DNA from: Anaerolineales bacterium UBA5195
GTDB lineage: Bacteria > Chloroflexota > Anaerolineae > Anaerolineales > Villigracilaceae
Direction of reading: 5' to 3'
Length of the DNA stretch: 64,000 bases
NCBI GenBank assembly: GCA_002412925.1
Contig: DHVZ01000077.1
Span: 1 to 64,000, forward strand
In this document: positions 26,015 through 33,106 of the stretch, one piece after another
How the letters are laid out: every line of letters starts with the position of its first letter
Numbering within the stretch: position 1 is the first letter of the stretch
Position numbers and translations under genes: made by a program
Notes under the pieces: generated by a model
Databases searched by the model: none
Told to the model about the DNA's origin: nothing
The model's input: only the letters and a program-made list of their open reading frames with translations

Positions 26015-26850
26015 TCCACCGCCTCGTTCTCATCCGCCGCCTGCTGGTCGAGTAGCCCGTCCCCGGTGGTTGAGTAGCCCGTGCTCTCCGGGCGTATCGA
26101 AACCCCGGTCGTATCGAGACCCTCCTCCCGGTGGTCGAGTAGCCGCTGCTCTTGCGGCGTATCGAGACCCGCCCTATCGACCTCCGCCGCATACTCCTCC
26201 GCGAACTTATTTCTCATCGCCGCCAGCTCCTCCGGGTTGTCAATCCCCGCCAGGCGCAGCTTCTCTTCCCAGGGCAGCTTGCTCAAATCCACCGCGCCGC
26301 TCTTATCCAGCAGCACCGTGTTATCCGCCAGCACACCCGCCATCTTGAAATGCAATTCCCGGTCGCCGCGGCCCTTGTAATTCGGGGTTGCCGCCACTTC
26401 CATCATCGCTTCGATTGAATCGCTCAGCCCGTCCAGCGCCCGCGCCGCGCCAATATCCCGCGCCAGCGCCTCGATCACCGGGTTCTTCGTCCGCCATTCC
26501 GCCAGTTGCCGGTCGCTCGTCAACCCCAGCACCCGCACCGCCAGCTCTTCCTGCGTTGCCGGGTAGCGGTACTTCTTCGGCGTCGCCAGCCAGATGATAA
26601 AAAAGGCCACCCGCCACTTCCACCCGCCCGCCACCAGCTTGTAATACTCCTGCATCAAAACCGGCATGATCGGGTTCCCGTTGGCATCCTTTTTCCAGGT
26701 TTCCCCGCTCTCCATCCACTGCCGCGCCGCCTCCGACCGCAAACGCACATCTTCTGCCGTCAGGGTTTGGCGCGGGTCTCCCGACCCAGCTTCCTCCTCC
26801 GGCAGATCCAGTTTCAGCTTCAGTTGATAATCCGGTTGTTTGATCGCCAT
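26011..26850 (-). CDS. Terminase small subunit-like DNA-binding protein
   Basis: 279 residues, larger than typical small terminases. The N-terminal part recognises DNA by context: YPATQEELAVRVLGLTSDRQ looks like the helix-turn-helix of phBC6A51-type small terminases. A helical middle part (AARALDGLSDSIEAMMEV) suits oligomerisation. The C-terminal 40 residues (EGLDTTGVSIRPES and onward) are encoded by a different palindromic repeat array (26045-26170) and are probably a dispensable tail. Confidence 0.78.
   Translation of the reverse strand: MAIKQPDYQLKLKLDLPEEEAGSGDPRQTLTAEDVRLRSEAARQWMESGETWKKDANGNPIMPVLMQEYYKLVAGGWKWRVAFFIIWLATPKKYRYPATQEELAVRVLGLTSDRQLAEWRTKNPVIEALARDIGAARALDGLSDSIEAMMEVAATPNYKGRGDRELHFKMAGVLADNTVLLDKSGAVDLSKLPWEEKLRLAGIDNPEELAAMRNKFAEEYAAEVDRAGLDTPQEQRLLDHREEGLDTTGVSIRPESTGYSTTGDGLLDQQAADENEAVE
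26045..26170. repeat. TGGTCGAGTAGCC..GGCGTATCGAGACC palindromic repeat array in the terminase small-subunit gene
   Basis: Two near-complete units (26067-26106 and 26132-26170) each carry TGGTYGAGTAGC, an inverted centre and CGTATCGARACCC. Partial units lie at 26045-26059 and 26108-26121. The sequence resembles the dispersed GGTCTCGATACG..CTCGACCA repeats known from many high-GC bacteria. It is distinct from the other repeat family of the element and is also read as protein. Confidence 0.7.
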
Positions 26851-26852
26851 TC

Positions 26853-27212
26853 TTATCCGCGTTTTCTGCGTAACACAGTGGGAATCTCAGCCTGGTCTTG
26901 CAGTTGACGTTCCCACTGATCGTGATAGTTGAACTTACTCGTCAGGTCGGCCACAGCCTTCGTCAATTCGCCCAGTTGTGCCACCACCTGCTTGTTCACC
27001 ATGATCGAAGTCTCTGAACGCGCATCAAAATACTGCTGCCATTGCAAATTGTTCTTATCAAACAGCATCGCGTAATGCGCGTTGATATCGGCAATCGCCT
27101 TGGTAAAGATCTTCACCAGGACCCAACCCAGCCCGCCCAATAAAAACGCAAATACGACGATAACTGCGATCTGATCCCATGCGCTCATCGGCACAAGTTC
27201 GGTAGGATCCAT
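26853..27212 (-). CDS. Single-pass membrane protein, holin-like candidate
   Basis: 119 residues. One membrane helix near the N-terminus (IAVIVVFAFLLGGLGWVLVKIF) is followed by a long amphipathic or coiled-coil region (VVAQLGELTKAVADLTSKFN) and a basic tail (LRRKRG). This layout resembles BhlA-like or TM-plus-coiled-coil holin-family proteins but also many packaging-region proteins. No endolysin neighbour supports a lysis role, so holin is a guess. The start at 27212 is not backed by a strong ribosome site; 27188 is an alternative. Confidence 0.6.
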   Translation of the reverse strand: MDPTELVPMSAWDQIAVIVVFAFLLGGLGWVLVKIFTKAIADINAHYAMLFDKNNLQWQQYFDARSETSIMVNKQVVAQLGELTKAVADLTSKFNYHDQWERQLQDQAEIPTVLRRKRG

Positions 27213-27221
27213 ACTCGTGCT

Positions 27222-27542
27222 TTACCGCGTTGCCTTTTCGATCCAGTTTTTGCCAAACAACTGGTTCGCCAGGTCAACCGCAAAATCGATCATGCCTCCA
27301 AACACCGCTGCCTCGGCGCTCTCCGGCAGGTACGGAATATCCACCATCTCGTTCGCGATTGCCACCGCCAGCTTTTTCTTCTCGTAATTTCCGCTGGTCC
27401 AGGCATTCAGCTCCACCGCCTTGATGATCTGCGGAATCAGCCTGATCGCATCCTTCCAGTTCTTTACCGTCTCCAACTTCAGCGCCTGCACCTTCGCGAT
27501 GATCTCCTGCGCCTTCTTTTCGTAATCCTGTTCGAGCAACAT
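27222..27542 (-). CDS. First late-operon gene, helical protein of unknown function
   Basis: 106 residues from the ATG at 27542, which has GAGGAGG 6 bases upstream. The sequence is mainly helical (LLEQDYEKKAQEIIAKVQAL) with ANEMVDIPYLPESAEAAVF and LANQLFGKNWIEKA near the end. The gene starts 20 bp after a strong terminator, suggesting controlled readthrough. Not recognised; possibly related to phage r1t-holin-like or Orf-type packaging neighbours. Confidence 0.6.
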   Translation of the reverse strand: MLLEQDYEKKAQEIIAKVQALKLETVKNWKDAIRLIPQIIKAVELNAWTSGNYEKKKLAVAIANEMVDIPYLPESAEAAVFGGMIDFAVDLANQLFGKNWIEKATR

Positions 27543-27561
27543 GCCTGCCTCCTCGTTAAAT

Positions 27562-27590
27562 AAAAAACCCGGCACCAAATCGGTGCCGGG
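27562..27590 (-). terminator. Intrinsic terminator just upstream of the first late gene
   Basis: On the minus strand a perfect 9-bp GC-rich stem (CCCGGCACC/GGTGCCGGG) with loop GATTT is followed by TTTTTTA. It lies about 200 bp downstream of the strong promoter at 27789-27816 and 20 bp before the first late start, so late transcription must pass it. Confidence 0.88.
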
Positions 27591-27599
27591 CGATCAACT

Positions 27600-27780
27600 C
27601 CGGTCGCTCATCCACGCCGTCCGCGTGGATTTCGCAAATCTCTACCTTCTATTTTCCCCCCAAATTCGGCGCTCTCCCGCATTTGGGGGGATGTCGCGCC
27701 AGCGACAGGGGGGTGCGGGGTGGGAACTGGCCTGGGGAGAGACCAGTTCCCTTTTGCGGAAAGCAAGGGGTCTATCCCTT
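27600..27780 (-). promoter_or_regulatory. Structured late-operon leader with hairpins and repeat copy 14
   Basis: Between promoter and terminator the transcript contains a perfect 9-bp hairpin (27722-27751, GGGAACTGG/CCAGTTCCC), a repeat copy (27653-27722), a perfect 8-bp hairpin (27610-27630, ATCCACGC/GCGTGGAT), then the terminator. No open frame of note lies in it. The layout suggests RNA-based antitermination or attenuation of late genes, as in HK022 put RNA, but no sequence match to a known RNA is claimed. Confidence 0.5.
27653..27722 (-). repeat. Palindromic repeat copy 14
   Basis: CCCCCCAAATTCGGCGC..GCATTTGGGGGG; tail GATGTCGCGCCAGCGACAGGGGGG, same type as copy 1. Confidence 0.8.
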
Positions 27781-27788
27781 ACAAATTA

Positions 27789-27816
27789 ATTTTAACAGCT
27801 TCCTTGAAAAAGTCAA
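27789..27816 (-). promoter_or_regulatory. Strong sigma-70 promoter, probable late promoter
   Basis: On the minus strand TTGACT (27816-27811), 16 bp, TAAAAT (27794-27789), inside an A+T-rich island (27780-27870) that contrasts with the G+C-rich surroundings. It would transcribe the leader, terminator and whole head-tail operon down to 8005. Confidence 0.72.
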
Positions 27817-27873
27817 GCATTTGTAAGTTATTTATGATAAATATATTAAAAATCATAAATATTAGCACAAAAC

Positions 27874-27960
27874 TCTCCCCCCAAATCGCCGTGCCCTGCC
27901 CCGCGTGTTTTTCGCGGGGTTGCGGCTATTTGGGGGGATGCCCGCAGGGCAGGGGGGCTA
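27874..27960 (-). repeat. Palindromic repeat copy 15 (full length)
   Basis: Nearly identical to copy 3, with inner CCCCGCG..CGCGGGG and tail GATGCCCGCAGGGCAGGGGGG. Confidence 0.85.
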
Positions 27961-27968
27961 GGGGCTGC

Positions 27969-28346
27969 CTAACCCTTCAACTCCCTGTCCCACTCCCTCA
28001 CCCGCTTCACCTTCTCCAGCGCCTCCTCCGCGCTCAAATCCTCGCTCTGCGGAACCAGGTTATACCCCCGCTCCCGCAGCCAGGCAAAAGCGATCATCGT
28101 TGCCAGCGGCTTATTCGCCAAAATCGCCTGCGCAATCCCCTCCAGCGCCTCCCGCCCGTTCATCAAATCTGCCAGGTCTTCCTGGTCGGGCCGCGCCTTC
28201 CCGCTCAGCGGGAACAACACTGCTGCTTTCCCTCCCCCTAAATTCGTGCCCTGCCCCGTGTGCTCTTCGCGGGGCTCCGAATTTGGGGGGAGCCGGTGGG
28301 GGGTCTGTCCTTGCTCTTGCTCTTTCCCTTGCATCTTCTTCTTCAT
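27969..28346 (-). CDS. Small helical protein with repeat-encoded N-terminal segment
   Basis: 125 residues from the ATG at 28346 (AAAGGA upstream). The N-terminus is basic (KKKMQGKEQEQGQTPHR). Residues about 19-38 (PPNSEPREEHTGQGTNLGG) are encoded by repeat copy 16. The rest is an alpha-helical domain (LADLMNGREALEGIAQAILA and onward) ending KRVREWDRELKG. Its role is unknown. It is the last gene before the late promoter region and probably belongs to the early/middle operon. Confidence 0.55.
   Translation of the reverse strand: MKKKMQGKEQEQGQTPHRLPPNSEPREEHTGQGTNLGGGKAAVLFPLSGKARPDQEDLADLMNGREALEGIAQAILANKPLATMIAFAWLRERGYNLVPQSEDLSAEEALEKVKRVREWDRELKG
28231..28304 (-). repeat. Palindromic repeat copy 16, inside a coding sequence
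   Basis: Contains GCCCTGCCCCGTG..CGGGGC inner hairpin; tail type GGAGCCGGTGGGGGG like copy 7. It is translated in-frame in the 27969-28346 gene. Confidence 0.8.
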
Positions 28347-28385
28347 TTTGACTGGTCCTTTCTGACTGAACGTGTTAAACAAAAT

Positions 28386-28528
28386 CCCGCAGTAGAACCG
28401 ACATTGCCGGGACCAGTCAAGTCTTGCGGCGACACGTTTTCTACTGCGGGGCTTTGCCCATGAATATGAAGTTGTTAGGCTTTGTCGTTTAAAAGCGACG
28501 CGCCGCCTTCATGGTGACTTGACTGGTC
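28386..28528. other. Noncoding segment with nested inverted repeats
   Basis: CCCGCAGTAGAA (28386-28397) pairs with 28439-28450. GACCAGTCAAGTC (28411-28423) pairs with 28516-28528. GACTGGTC occurs again at 28350-28357. No gene fits here. The interleaved arms could form a pseudoknot-like RNA or be binding or recombination sites for an element protein. Not recognised. Confidence 0.45.
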
Positions 28529-28577
28529 AAAATTATTTTACACCTCTTTTCAAAAACATGCAACATAACGCCCGTTC

Positions 28578-28838
28578 TCAGCCCTGCCCCGGCTTCCCCC
28601 ACCACGTCCGCGTCAGCCGCTCCTCGGGTGGGCAGGCATCGCACACGATCTCCCGCACCGTTCCCTCCACCACCGCGTCCACCTCCACCACCAGCTGCGT
28701 CTCAGAAATCGCGTGTCTGAACTTCATCAGCCGCGTCACCCAGCGCCCATTCTCCCGGCTCGTCACCGTCAACCCCAGCACATGCCCCCGCCCGCACGTC
28801 CACGGCGTTCCATTTTGCTTTCTGTCAGCCTTCTTCAC
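28578..28838 (-). CDS. Small Cys-containing protein, zinc-ribbon-like
   Basis: 86 residues (TPWTCGRGHVLGLTVTSREN, IVCDACPPEERLTRTWW). The C-x(3)-H and C-x(2)-C spacing suggests a small zinc-binding fold; two other zinc-ribbon proteins occur in the element. The start overlaps the upstream gene by 14 bases. Function unknown. Confidence 0.6.
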   Translation of the reverse strand: MKKADRKQNGTPWTCGRGHVLGLTVTSRENGRWVTRLMKFRHAISETQLVVEVDAVVEGTVREIVCDACPPEERLTRTWWGKPGQG

Positions 28839-29409
28839 ACATCACCTCCTGTTGTTTTTCTTCCCCCAAATCGCCATGCCCTGCCCCGCGTGTTTTTCGC
28901 TGGGCTCCGGCTATTTGGGGGGATGCCCGTAGGGCAGGGGGGTAAGACAGCCCCCGCCACATCCCGCCCGCCGTCACCGCCACAAACCCCGGCAGCACCC
29001 ACCCCGCCCGCACCAGCGTTATCCCCTGCACCTCCACAAACTCCTCCGCCCCCGCCGGGATCTGCCTGATCAGCGCGTAACGCGGCTCCACCCCGGTCGC
29101 CAGCGCAAAGGCCACCCCGGCCTCCACCATCGCCTGGCTCACCTTCTGCTTCCCAATCCACCAGATCACCACCAATCGATAGGCATCTTCTCGTTCATCA
29201 AAATCATTAGCCAGGGGCATCCTCACCAGCTCCCTCACCGGCCAGGCCGCCTGTAGGTGATGCAGGTGGATCTCATCCTCGAAGCGCTTCACCGTTGCGT
29301 GCGCTGGCGCCGCATACCCCTCCAGCTCACTCACCTTCCCGGCCATCAAATGCACCTTCCGCTGCCAGGCGCAGTCCAACACATCCTCCAGCACCCGCAA
29401 ATCGCTCAT
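28825..29409 (-). CDS. Hypothetical protein with repeat-encoded C-terminus
   Basis: 194 residues. The N-terminal two thirds (LRVLEDVLDCAWQRKVHLMA, FALATGVEPRYALIRQIPAG) are unassigned. The last 35 or so residues (RASPQIAGAQRKTRGAGHGD and onward) are encoded by repeat copy 17, so the original C-terminus was probably shorter. It overlaps both neighbours by a few bases, as in a tightly packed operon. Confidence 0.6.
   Translation of the reverse strand: MSDLRVLEDVLDCAWQRKVHLMAGKVSELEGYAAPAHATVKRFEDEIHLHHLQAAWPVRELVRMPLANDFDEREDAYRLVVIWWIGKQKVSQAMVEAGVAFALATGVEPRYALIRQIPAGAEEFVEVQGITLVRAGWVLPGFVAVTAGGMWRGLSYPPALRASPQIAGAQRKTRGAGHGDLGEEKQQEVMCEEG
28861..28943 (-). repeat. Palindromic repeat copy 17, read in-frame as a C-terminal tail
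   Basis: Full-length form with one change in the inner stem (TCGCTGGGC); tail GATGCCCGTAGGGCAGGGGGG. Confidence 0.8.
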
Positions 29410-29678
29410 CCCTCACCCCCTCCTGCCCCTGAAACTGGCCTGATCTCCAATTTCCTGCTCACCATCCAGACCATTATCTCGCTCCCCGCATAGATCACCG
29501 GCATCGGCAGGCTGATCTGGTAACACGCTGCCTCCCTCGCCGCCACCGGGATCACCCACGGCTCCACGATCAACGTCACCTGCCCCAGCGTCTCCAGCCG
29601 CACCGGCACTTCCACCGTCGCCAGCACCTGGTCTGTCTGTCCGTAAAACACCAATCTCGCGCCACTGATCTCGATCAT
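29406..29678 (-). CDS. Small beta-rich protein, unknown
   Basis: 90 residues (IEISGARLVFYGQTDQVLAT, then LEPWVIPVAAREAACYQISL). It overlaps the downstream gene by 4 bases. It has alternating hydrophobic residues, as in a small beta sandwich, and a Gly-rich end. No family recognised. Confidence 0.5.
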   Translation of the reverse strand: MIEISGARLVFYGQTDQVLATVEVPVRLETLGQVTLIVEPWVIPVAAREAACYQISLPMPVIYAGSEIMVWMVSRKLEIRPVSGAGGGEG

Positions 29679-29793
29679 TTTTCACCTCTCTCATGTTTAT
29701 ATGCGCATCTGCGCCCGCTCCAACCACCACGATCATGATCACCGCAACCCCACCTGCGCATACCATTCCACCAATACAGCATAAATAGATCAT
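29413..29793 (-). CDS. Possible small membrane protein overlapping 29406-29678
   Basis: An ATG at 29793 preceded by GGGAGGAG opens a frame starting IYLCCIGGMVCAGGVAVIMIVVV, a convincing membrane helix. The frame then runs through the next gene in another register with a Gly/Ala/Asp-rich sequence typical of antisense noise. The short membrane part may be real, but it has no early stop, so I hold this call loosely. Confidence 0.3.
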   Translation of the reverse strand: MIYLCCIGGMVCAGGVAVIMIVVVGAGADAHINMREVKNDRDQWREIGVLRTDRPGAGDGGSAGAAGDAGAGDVDRGAVGDPGGGEGGSVLPDQPADAGDLCGERDNGLDGEQEIGDQASFRGRRG

Positions 29794-30686
29794 GCTTCTC
29801 CTCCCACCCTCACCTCTGCGTTTTCGGCCTGGGCCGCCAGGGCGTCTGCGTCCCGCACGGCATACTCCAGCCATTTGTATGAGTGCCGTTCTTCCAAACC
29901 GAACGCCACGCGCACCGTCACGGCGGCTGGTTTCTTCCACATCTCGCCGTTCGTCAACTGACACTCGCGCACAATCGCCAGCACCCGCCGTTTGTCGTCC
30001 TCGCCTAACAGTGACCAGCGCGGCGGCCTTCCGCCACTCGCCCTCAAACTCTCCGAACTCTCAGCCAGTCGTGGTGTCACTGGCAGGGTCGGTTTGTTAT
30101 TTTCTGCCACTCGCAGTTCCACTTCCAGCCGCTTCTCGGCCAGTCGCATTTCTCGCCTGGCCTGGCGTTCCTGCGCGGCTTCCTGGGCGGCGCGTTCCTG
30201 CGCGGCGCGTTCCTGTGCGGCTTGCGCCTGGGCCGCCAGCCGCTCTGCTTCATCCCGCCTTTCCATTTCTGCCCGTCTTTGCGCCAGGGCTTTGCGCAGC
30301 ACGATCATCAACCCCGCCACCGGTGATAAAGACGAAAGCAGGGCCAGCGCCGCTTTATTCAGCGCCGGGCCGTCATCCATCAAAACATTCAACAGGATCA
30401 CCACCGCCAGGTACACCAGCGTCCCGCCCGCCGCGATCCAGAACATCCCCGTCCGGCGCTGGGCCGGGTCCGCTTCCGCCTGGTTCTGTTCGTAAATCTC
30501 CAGCGCCGTGGCAATCGTCACAAACCCCATCCCCTCCACGAAAACCCCGGCTGCCAACCCTTCCACCGGCCCAAACCCCAGCCGCCGCTGAACGTTCGTA
30601 TAAATCATCGTCGCCGGGATCAGCATCACACCCACCGGCAGCGCCAGCGCCACTTTATCGATCATCCTGCTCATTTTCGTATCCAT
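29790..30686 (-). CDS. Multi-pass membrane protein with long charged coiled coil and C-terminal helical domain
   Basis: 298 residues. About four membrane helices lie in residues 10-140 (VALALPVGVMLIPATMIYT, LAAGVFVEGMGFVTIATAL, IAAGGTLVYLAVVILLNVLM). A Glu/Arg/Ala-rich coiled coil (about 148-200) follows, then a domain with VLAIVRECQLTNGEMWKKP near the end, perhaps a winged helix. In Actinobacterial integrative elements, membrane proteins next to TraB-type translocases help plasmid spreading (Spd); this location beside the FtsK/TraB-like gene is suggestive. The 4-TM-plus-HTH layout is also reminiscent of DUF2637 proteins. Confidence 0.6.
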   Translation of the reverse strand: MDTKMSRMIDKVALALPVGVMLIPATMIYTNVQRRLGFGPVEGLAAGVFVEGMGFVTIATALEIYEQNQAEADPAQRRTGMFWIAAGGTLVYLAVVILLNVLMDDGPALNKAALALLSSLSPVAGLMIVLRKALAQRRAEMERRDEAERLAAQAQAAQERAAQERAAQEAAQERQARREMRLAEKRLEVELRVAENNKPTLPVTPRLAESSESLRASGGRPPRWSLLGEDDKRRVLAIVRECQLTNGEMWKKPAAVTVRVAFGLEERHSYKWLEYAVRDADALAAQAENAEVRVGGEA

Positions 30687-32099
30687 TTATTCCTCCCTGC
30701 CTGAAAATTCACTTGGAGAGCCGCTTGGAGTGCTTGGAGACCACTTGGAGAGACTTGGAGACCACTTGGAGCCAGTTGGAGAGCCGCTTGGAGTGCTTGG
30801 AGACCAGTTGGAGCCAGTTGGAGCAGTTGGAGACTTGGAGAGCAAATCGCCTATTTTCTGGGTTACACAGAAAGAATTCGTTTGTCCTCCGTCTTTTTCA
30901 ACCCAGCCCCGGTTCGCCCACTCCGCCAGGGTTGAACGCGCCGTCCATTCCGACATCCCCCCCCATTCGATCAAGCGCGCCCGGCTCAATTTCCGATCCC
31001 CGCTCCAGGCCCGCGCAAACAACTCCTCTTCGGCCTCGCTCAACAGGTTCGGCAGCGCCAGCCCGCTTTCATTCGTGATCAGCGCCTTATCCAGGTAATA
31101 CGCCTGCACATACCCATACAGGTTCGTGCTCGCCATCCCTGGGTGATCGGCTGGCAGGTGATACGCTTTTTCGACGCCCACCGCCCGGGCCGTTTCCTGG
31201 CTCCGCACCTTGAACGCCACCACCGTCTTCACCTGATCCCTGATCTTCCCCACCGTCTCTTTCGAAAAGTCCTGGGCCGCATACACCACCCGCAGGCCAA
31301 ACTTCCGCCCGCGCCAACCCAGCTGCGCCGCGTTGCTCGCAAAATTGCCGCGCGCCCCTCCCAGGGCCTCCACCGTTGCGCTGAACTCATCCAGCATCAC
31401 CAAAATCGGCGCCAGGGTTGCTTCTCCCAGCCTGATCGCCGCCTTGTTATATTCCTCCAGCGTTTCCGGGTAGCCCTCCATCCCCTTGAACAGGTTCGAG
31501 CGGTGTTCGCATTCCCCCAGGGCGCGTTCCAGCAGCGCCCCGGCGGCCACCTCCGTCTCGGCAATCGGCGCAAACAGGGCCGGGTGCGCCTCGAACATCG
31601 GCAGCGTCACCTTGTCGATATCCGCCGCCATGATCTGCCCGCCGTCCTGCACCATCTGGTAGGCCAGCGATCGCAAAAAGACCGATTTCCCCACCCCGGT
31701 CATCCCCGCCACCATCACGTGCCCCAGGCTCGCCCAGCTCAGCGCCAGTTCACCGCGCTTGCGCATCCCAATCCGCACCACGCCTCGTTTTGTGCCCGGG
31801 AAAACCACCATCTTCGGCAGTTTCCGCACCGGTGAAAGCAGCACCGCATACGCCCCGTCCTCCAGCCAATACACCGGCCTGCCCTTGGCCACCGCCCGCA
31901 GGTCTGTCATCAACTCCTGGCTCCGATACGCGGCCAGGTTCTGCACCCGCCCCAAATCCAGCATCGCCAGCATCCAGGCGTCATTTTCGGGGCTTTCCGT
32001 ATATTTCACCCACCGGAAGGCCGGGTTCAGCCGTTTGCGGGCCAGGTAGCCGCTCAAAAGCCTCACCACCGCTTCTGCATCCTCAAAATAAGCGTTCAT
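30687..32099 (-). CDS. FtsK/TraB-like DNA translocase with a winged-helix end and a repeat-coded tail
   Basis: 470 residues, a hexameric DNA-pump-type ATPase. Walker A is GHVMVAGMTGVGKSVFLRSL (about 125-145), Walker B LAPILVMLDEFSATVEAL, and the sensor-like stretch is GRKFGLRVVYAAQDF. Residues about 365-410 (LSRARLIEWGGMSEWTARST) look like a winged helix, as in FtsK gamma or the TRS-binding domain of Streptomyces TraB. The final 55 residues are low-complexity Ser/Pro/Thr encoded by an array of 7-bp repeats. There is no membrane domain, so a neighbouring membrane protein may anchor it. It is shorter than chromosomal FtsK. GAGGAG precedes the ATG. Confidence 0.82.
   Translation of the reverse strand: MNAYFEDAEAVVRLLSGYLARKRLNPAFRWVKYTESPENDAWMLAMLDLGRVQNLAAYRSQELMTDLRAVAKGRPVYWLEDGAYAVLLSPVRKLPKMVVFPGTKRGVVRIGMRKRGELALSWASLGHVMVAGMTGVGKSVFLRSLAYQMVQDGGQIMAADIDKVTLPMFEAHPALFAPIAETEVAAGALLERALGECEHRSNLFKGMEGYPETLEEYNKAAIRLGEATLAPILVMLDEFSATVEALGGARGNFASNAAQLGWRGRKFGLRVVYAAQDFSKETVGKIRDQVKTVVAFKVRSQETARAVGVEKAYHLPADHPGMASTNLYGYVQAYYLDKALITNESGLALPNLLSEAEEELFARAWSGDRKLSRARLIEWGGMSEWTARSTLAEWANRGWVEKDGGQTNSFCVTQKIGDLLSKSPTAPTGSNWSPSTPSGSPTGSKWSPSLSKWSPSTPSGSPSEFSGREE
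30712..30840. repeat. Thirteen CTTGGAG/GTTGGAG units at near-helical spacing (clt-like)
   Basis: Nine CTTGGAG and four GTTGGAG units start at 30712, 30724, 30733, 30744, 30754, 30765, 30775, 30787, 30796, 30807, 30817, 30826 and 30834. Spacing is 8-12 bp with a mean of about 10.2. The steps are not multiples of three, so the units fall in different reading frames. A larger duplication (30709-30750 versus 30772-30813) is visible. The array lies in the 3' end of the FtsK/TraB-like gene, where Streptomyces traB genes carry their clt site. Confidence 0.85.
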
Positions 32100-33106
32100 C
32101 TTCCAATCTCCTCATCGTTCAACTGCGTCTCTGCGCTTCCCAGCAGTTTCTGCACTTCGGCATACGGCGCCAGCTCAATCTTCACGCCCGGCCCGGCCAT
32201 CGGCATCTGCCCGGTCGCTTTCCGCTCCTGGAACTGGTTCGGCAGCCCGCGCGTATTCAGGTCAATAAACTGATCCCGCGCCTTGATCTGCGCTGCGTTT
32301 TCGATGCTGGTCAACATCGGCGCTGTCTGCGTTTTCAGGTCCAGCAGGGCGCCCGGCATCCCGTCCAGGTCAATCACCTGCGTCCCATCGATCACCAGGT
32401 AGGGCGCGTCGCCGCGCTCGTCCGGTTTGAAAGCCCTGATCCGCAGGTATTTCCGCGCAAAATAGATCGCCGCCCCCATGGCCACGGCGAAACCAGCCCA
32501 CGGCCCCCAGGCCATCACCCCGTTGGTCATCCGTTCCCGCGCGGCTGCCAGCTCCGCGCTTTCGGCCTGGGCCGCCAGTTCCCTGGCCCTTGCCTCGTCG
32601 ATCGGCGCCTGCCGGGTTTTCTGATCGGCGCTTTCCGTCCCCTCCGCTGCCACCGTCGCCGTCAAACCCAGCACCGCGGCCTGTGTCGCCGTGGCCTGCG
32701 CCGCCGCCGTTGTGGTTGCCGCCACAAAAGCCTGTGCCGTCGCCGAAGCCTGCGCTTCAGCCGTCGCCGTATCCTGGGCCTGCGCCGCCGCCACCGTCAC
32801 ATTCCAGACCGTCTTCGTCGCCGCGCTCGCCGCCTGCGTCTGCCGCCCTTCTTCGTTTTGCCGCGCCGCCGTGGCTGTCAAGCCCAGCACCTGCTGGGTC
32901 GCTGTCATTTGCGCCCCGGCTTCAATCCGCCTGGCTTCAATCTCCTGCTGCGTCAGCCGCAATATCATGTCCTGCTGGATCAACTGCACCCCCGCCGCCA
33001 CCGGGTCAGTTCCCGGCGTCGCCGTAAATTGCAGCCCTCCCGGCCCCGTCCCGCAGCTCGTCAGCATCCAGGCCAAAATCATAATCAACCCTGAAATCCG
33101 TTTCAT
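32096..33106 (-). CDS. Putative lipoprotein with Ala/Thr-rich region and membrane segment
   Basis: 336 residues. A signal peptide with lipobox MLTSC (residues about 13-18) predicts lipidation and export. The long middle part is Ala/Thr/Gln-rich (QATATQAAVLGLTATVAAEG), probably an extended coil. A second hydrophobic helix (GPWAGFAVAMGAAIYFARKY) follows, then a C-terminal domain that would lie inside if both hydrophobic segments span the membrane. It may be a surface or envelope-spanning element protein in the transfer-like block. It overlaps the translocase start. Confidence 0.65.
   Translation of the reverse strand: MKRISGLIMILAWMLTSCGTGPGGLQFTATPGTDPVAAGVQLIQQDMILRLTQQEIEARRIEAGAQMTATQQVLGLTATAARQNEEGRQTQAASAATKTVWNVTVAAAQAQDTATAEAQASATAQAFVAATTTAAAQATATQAAVLGLTATVAAEGTESADQKTRQAPIDEARARELAAQAESAELAAARERMTNGVMAWGPWAGFAVAMGAAIYFARKYLRIRAFKPDERGDAPYLVIDGTQVIDLDGMPGALLDLKTQTAPMLTSIENAAQIKARDQFIDLNTRGLPNQFQERKATGQMPMAGPGVKIELAPYAEVQKLLGSAETQLNDEEIGR

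Noticed and set aside
30687..32099. Chromosomal FtsK/SpoIIIE
   Set aside because: The protein lacks the N-terminal membrane domain and long linker, is only 470 residues, and lies inside the element.
31790..33094. Long plus-strand open frame rich in Arg, Pro and His
   Set aside because: It lies opposite the lipoprotein and translocase genes and has shadow-frame composition.
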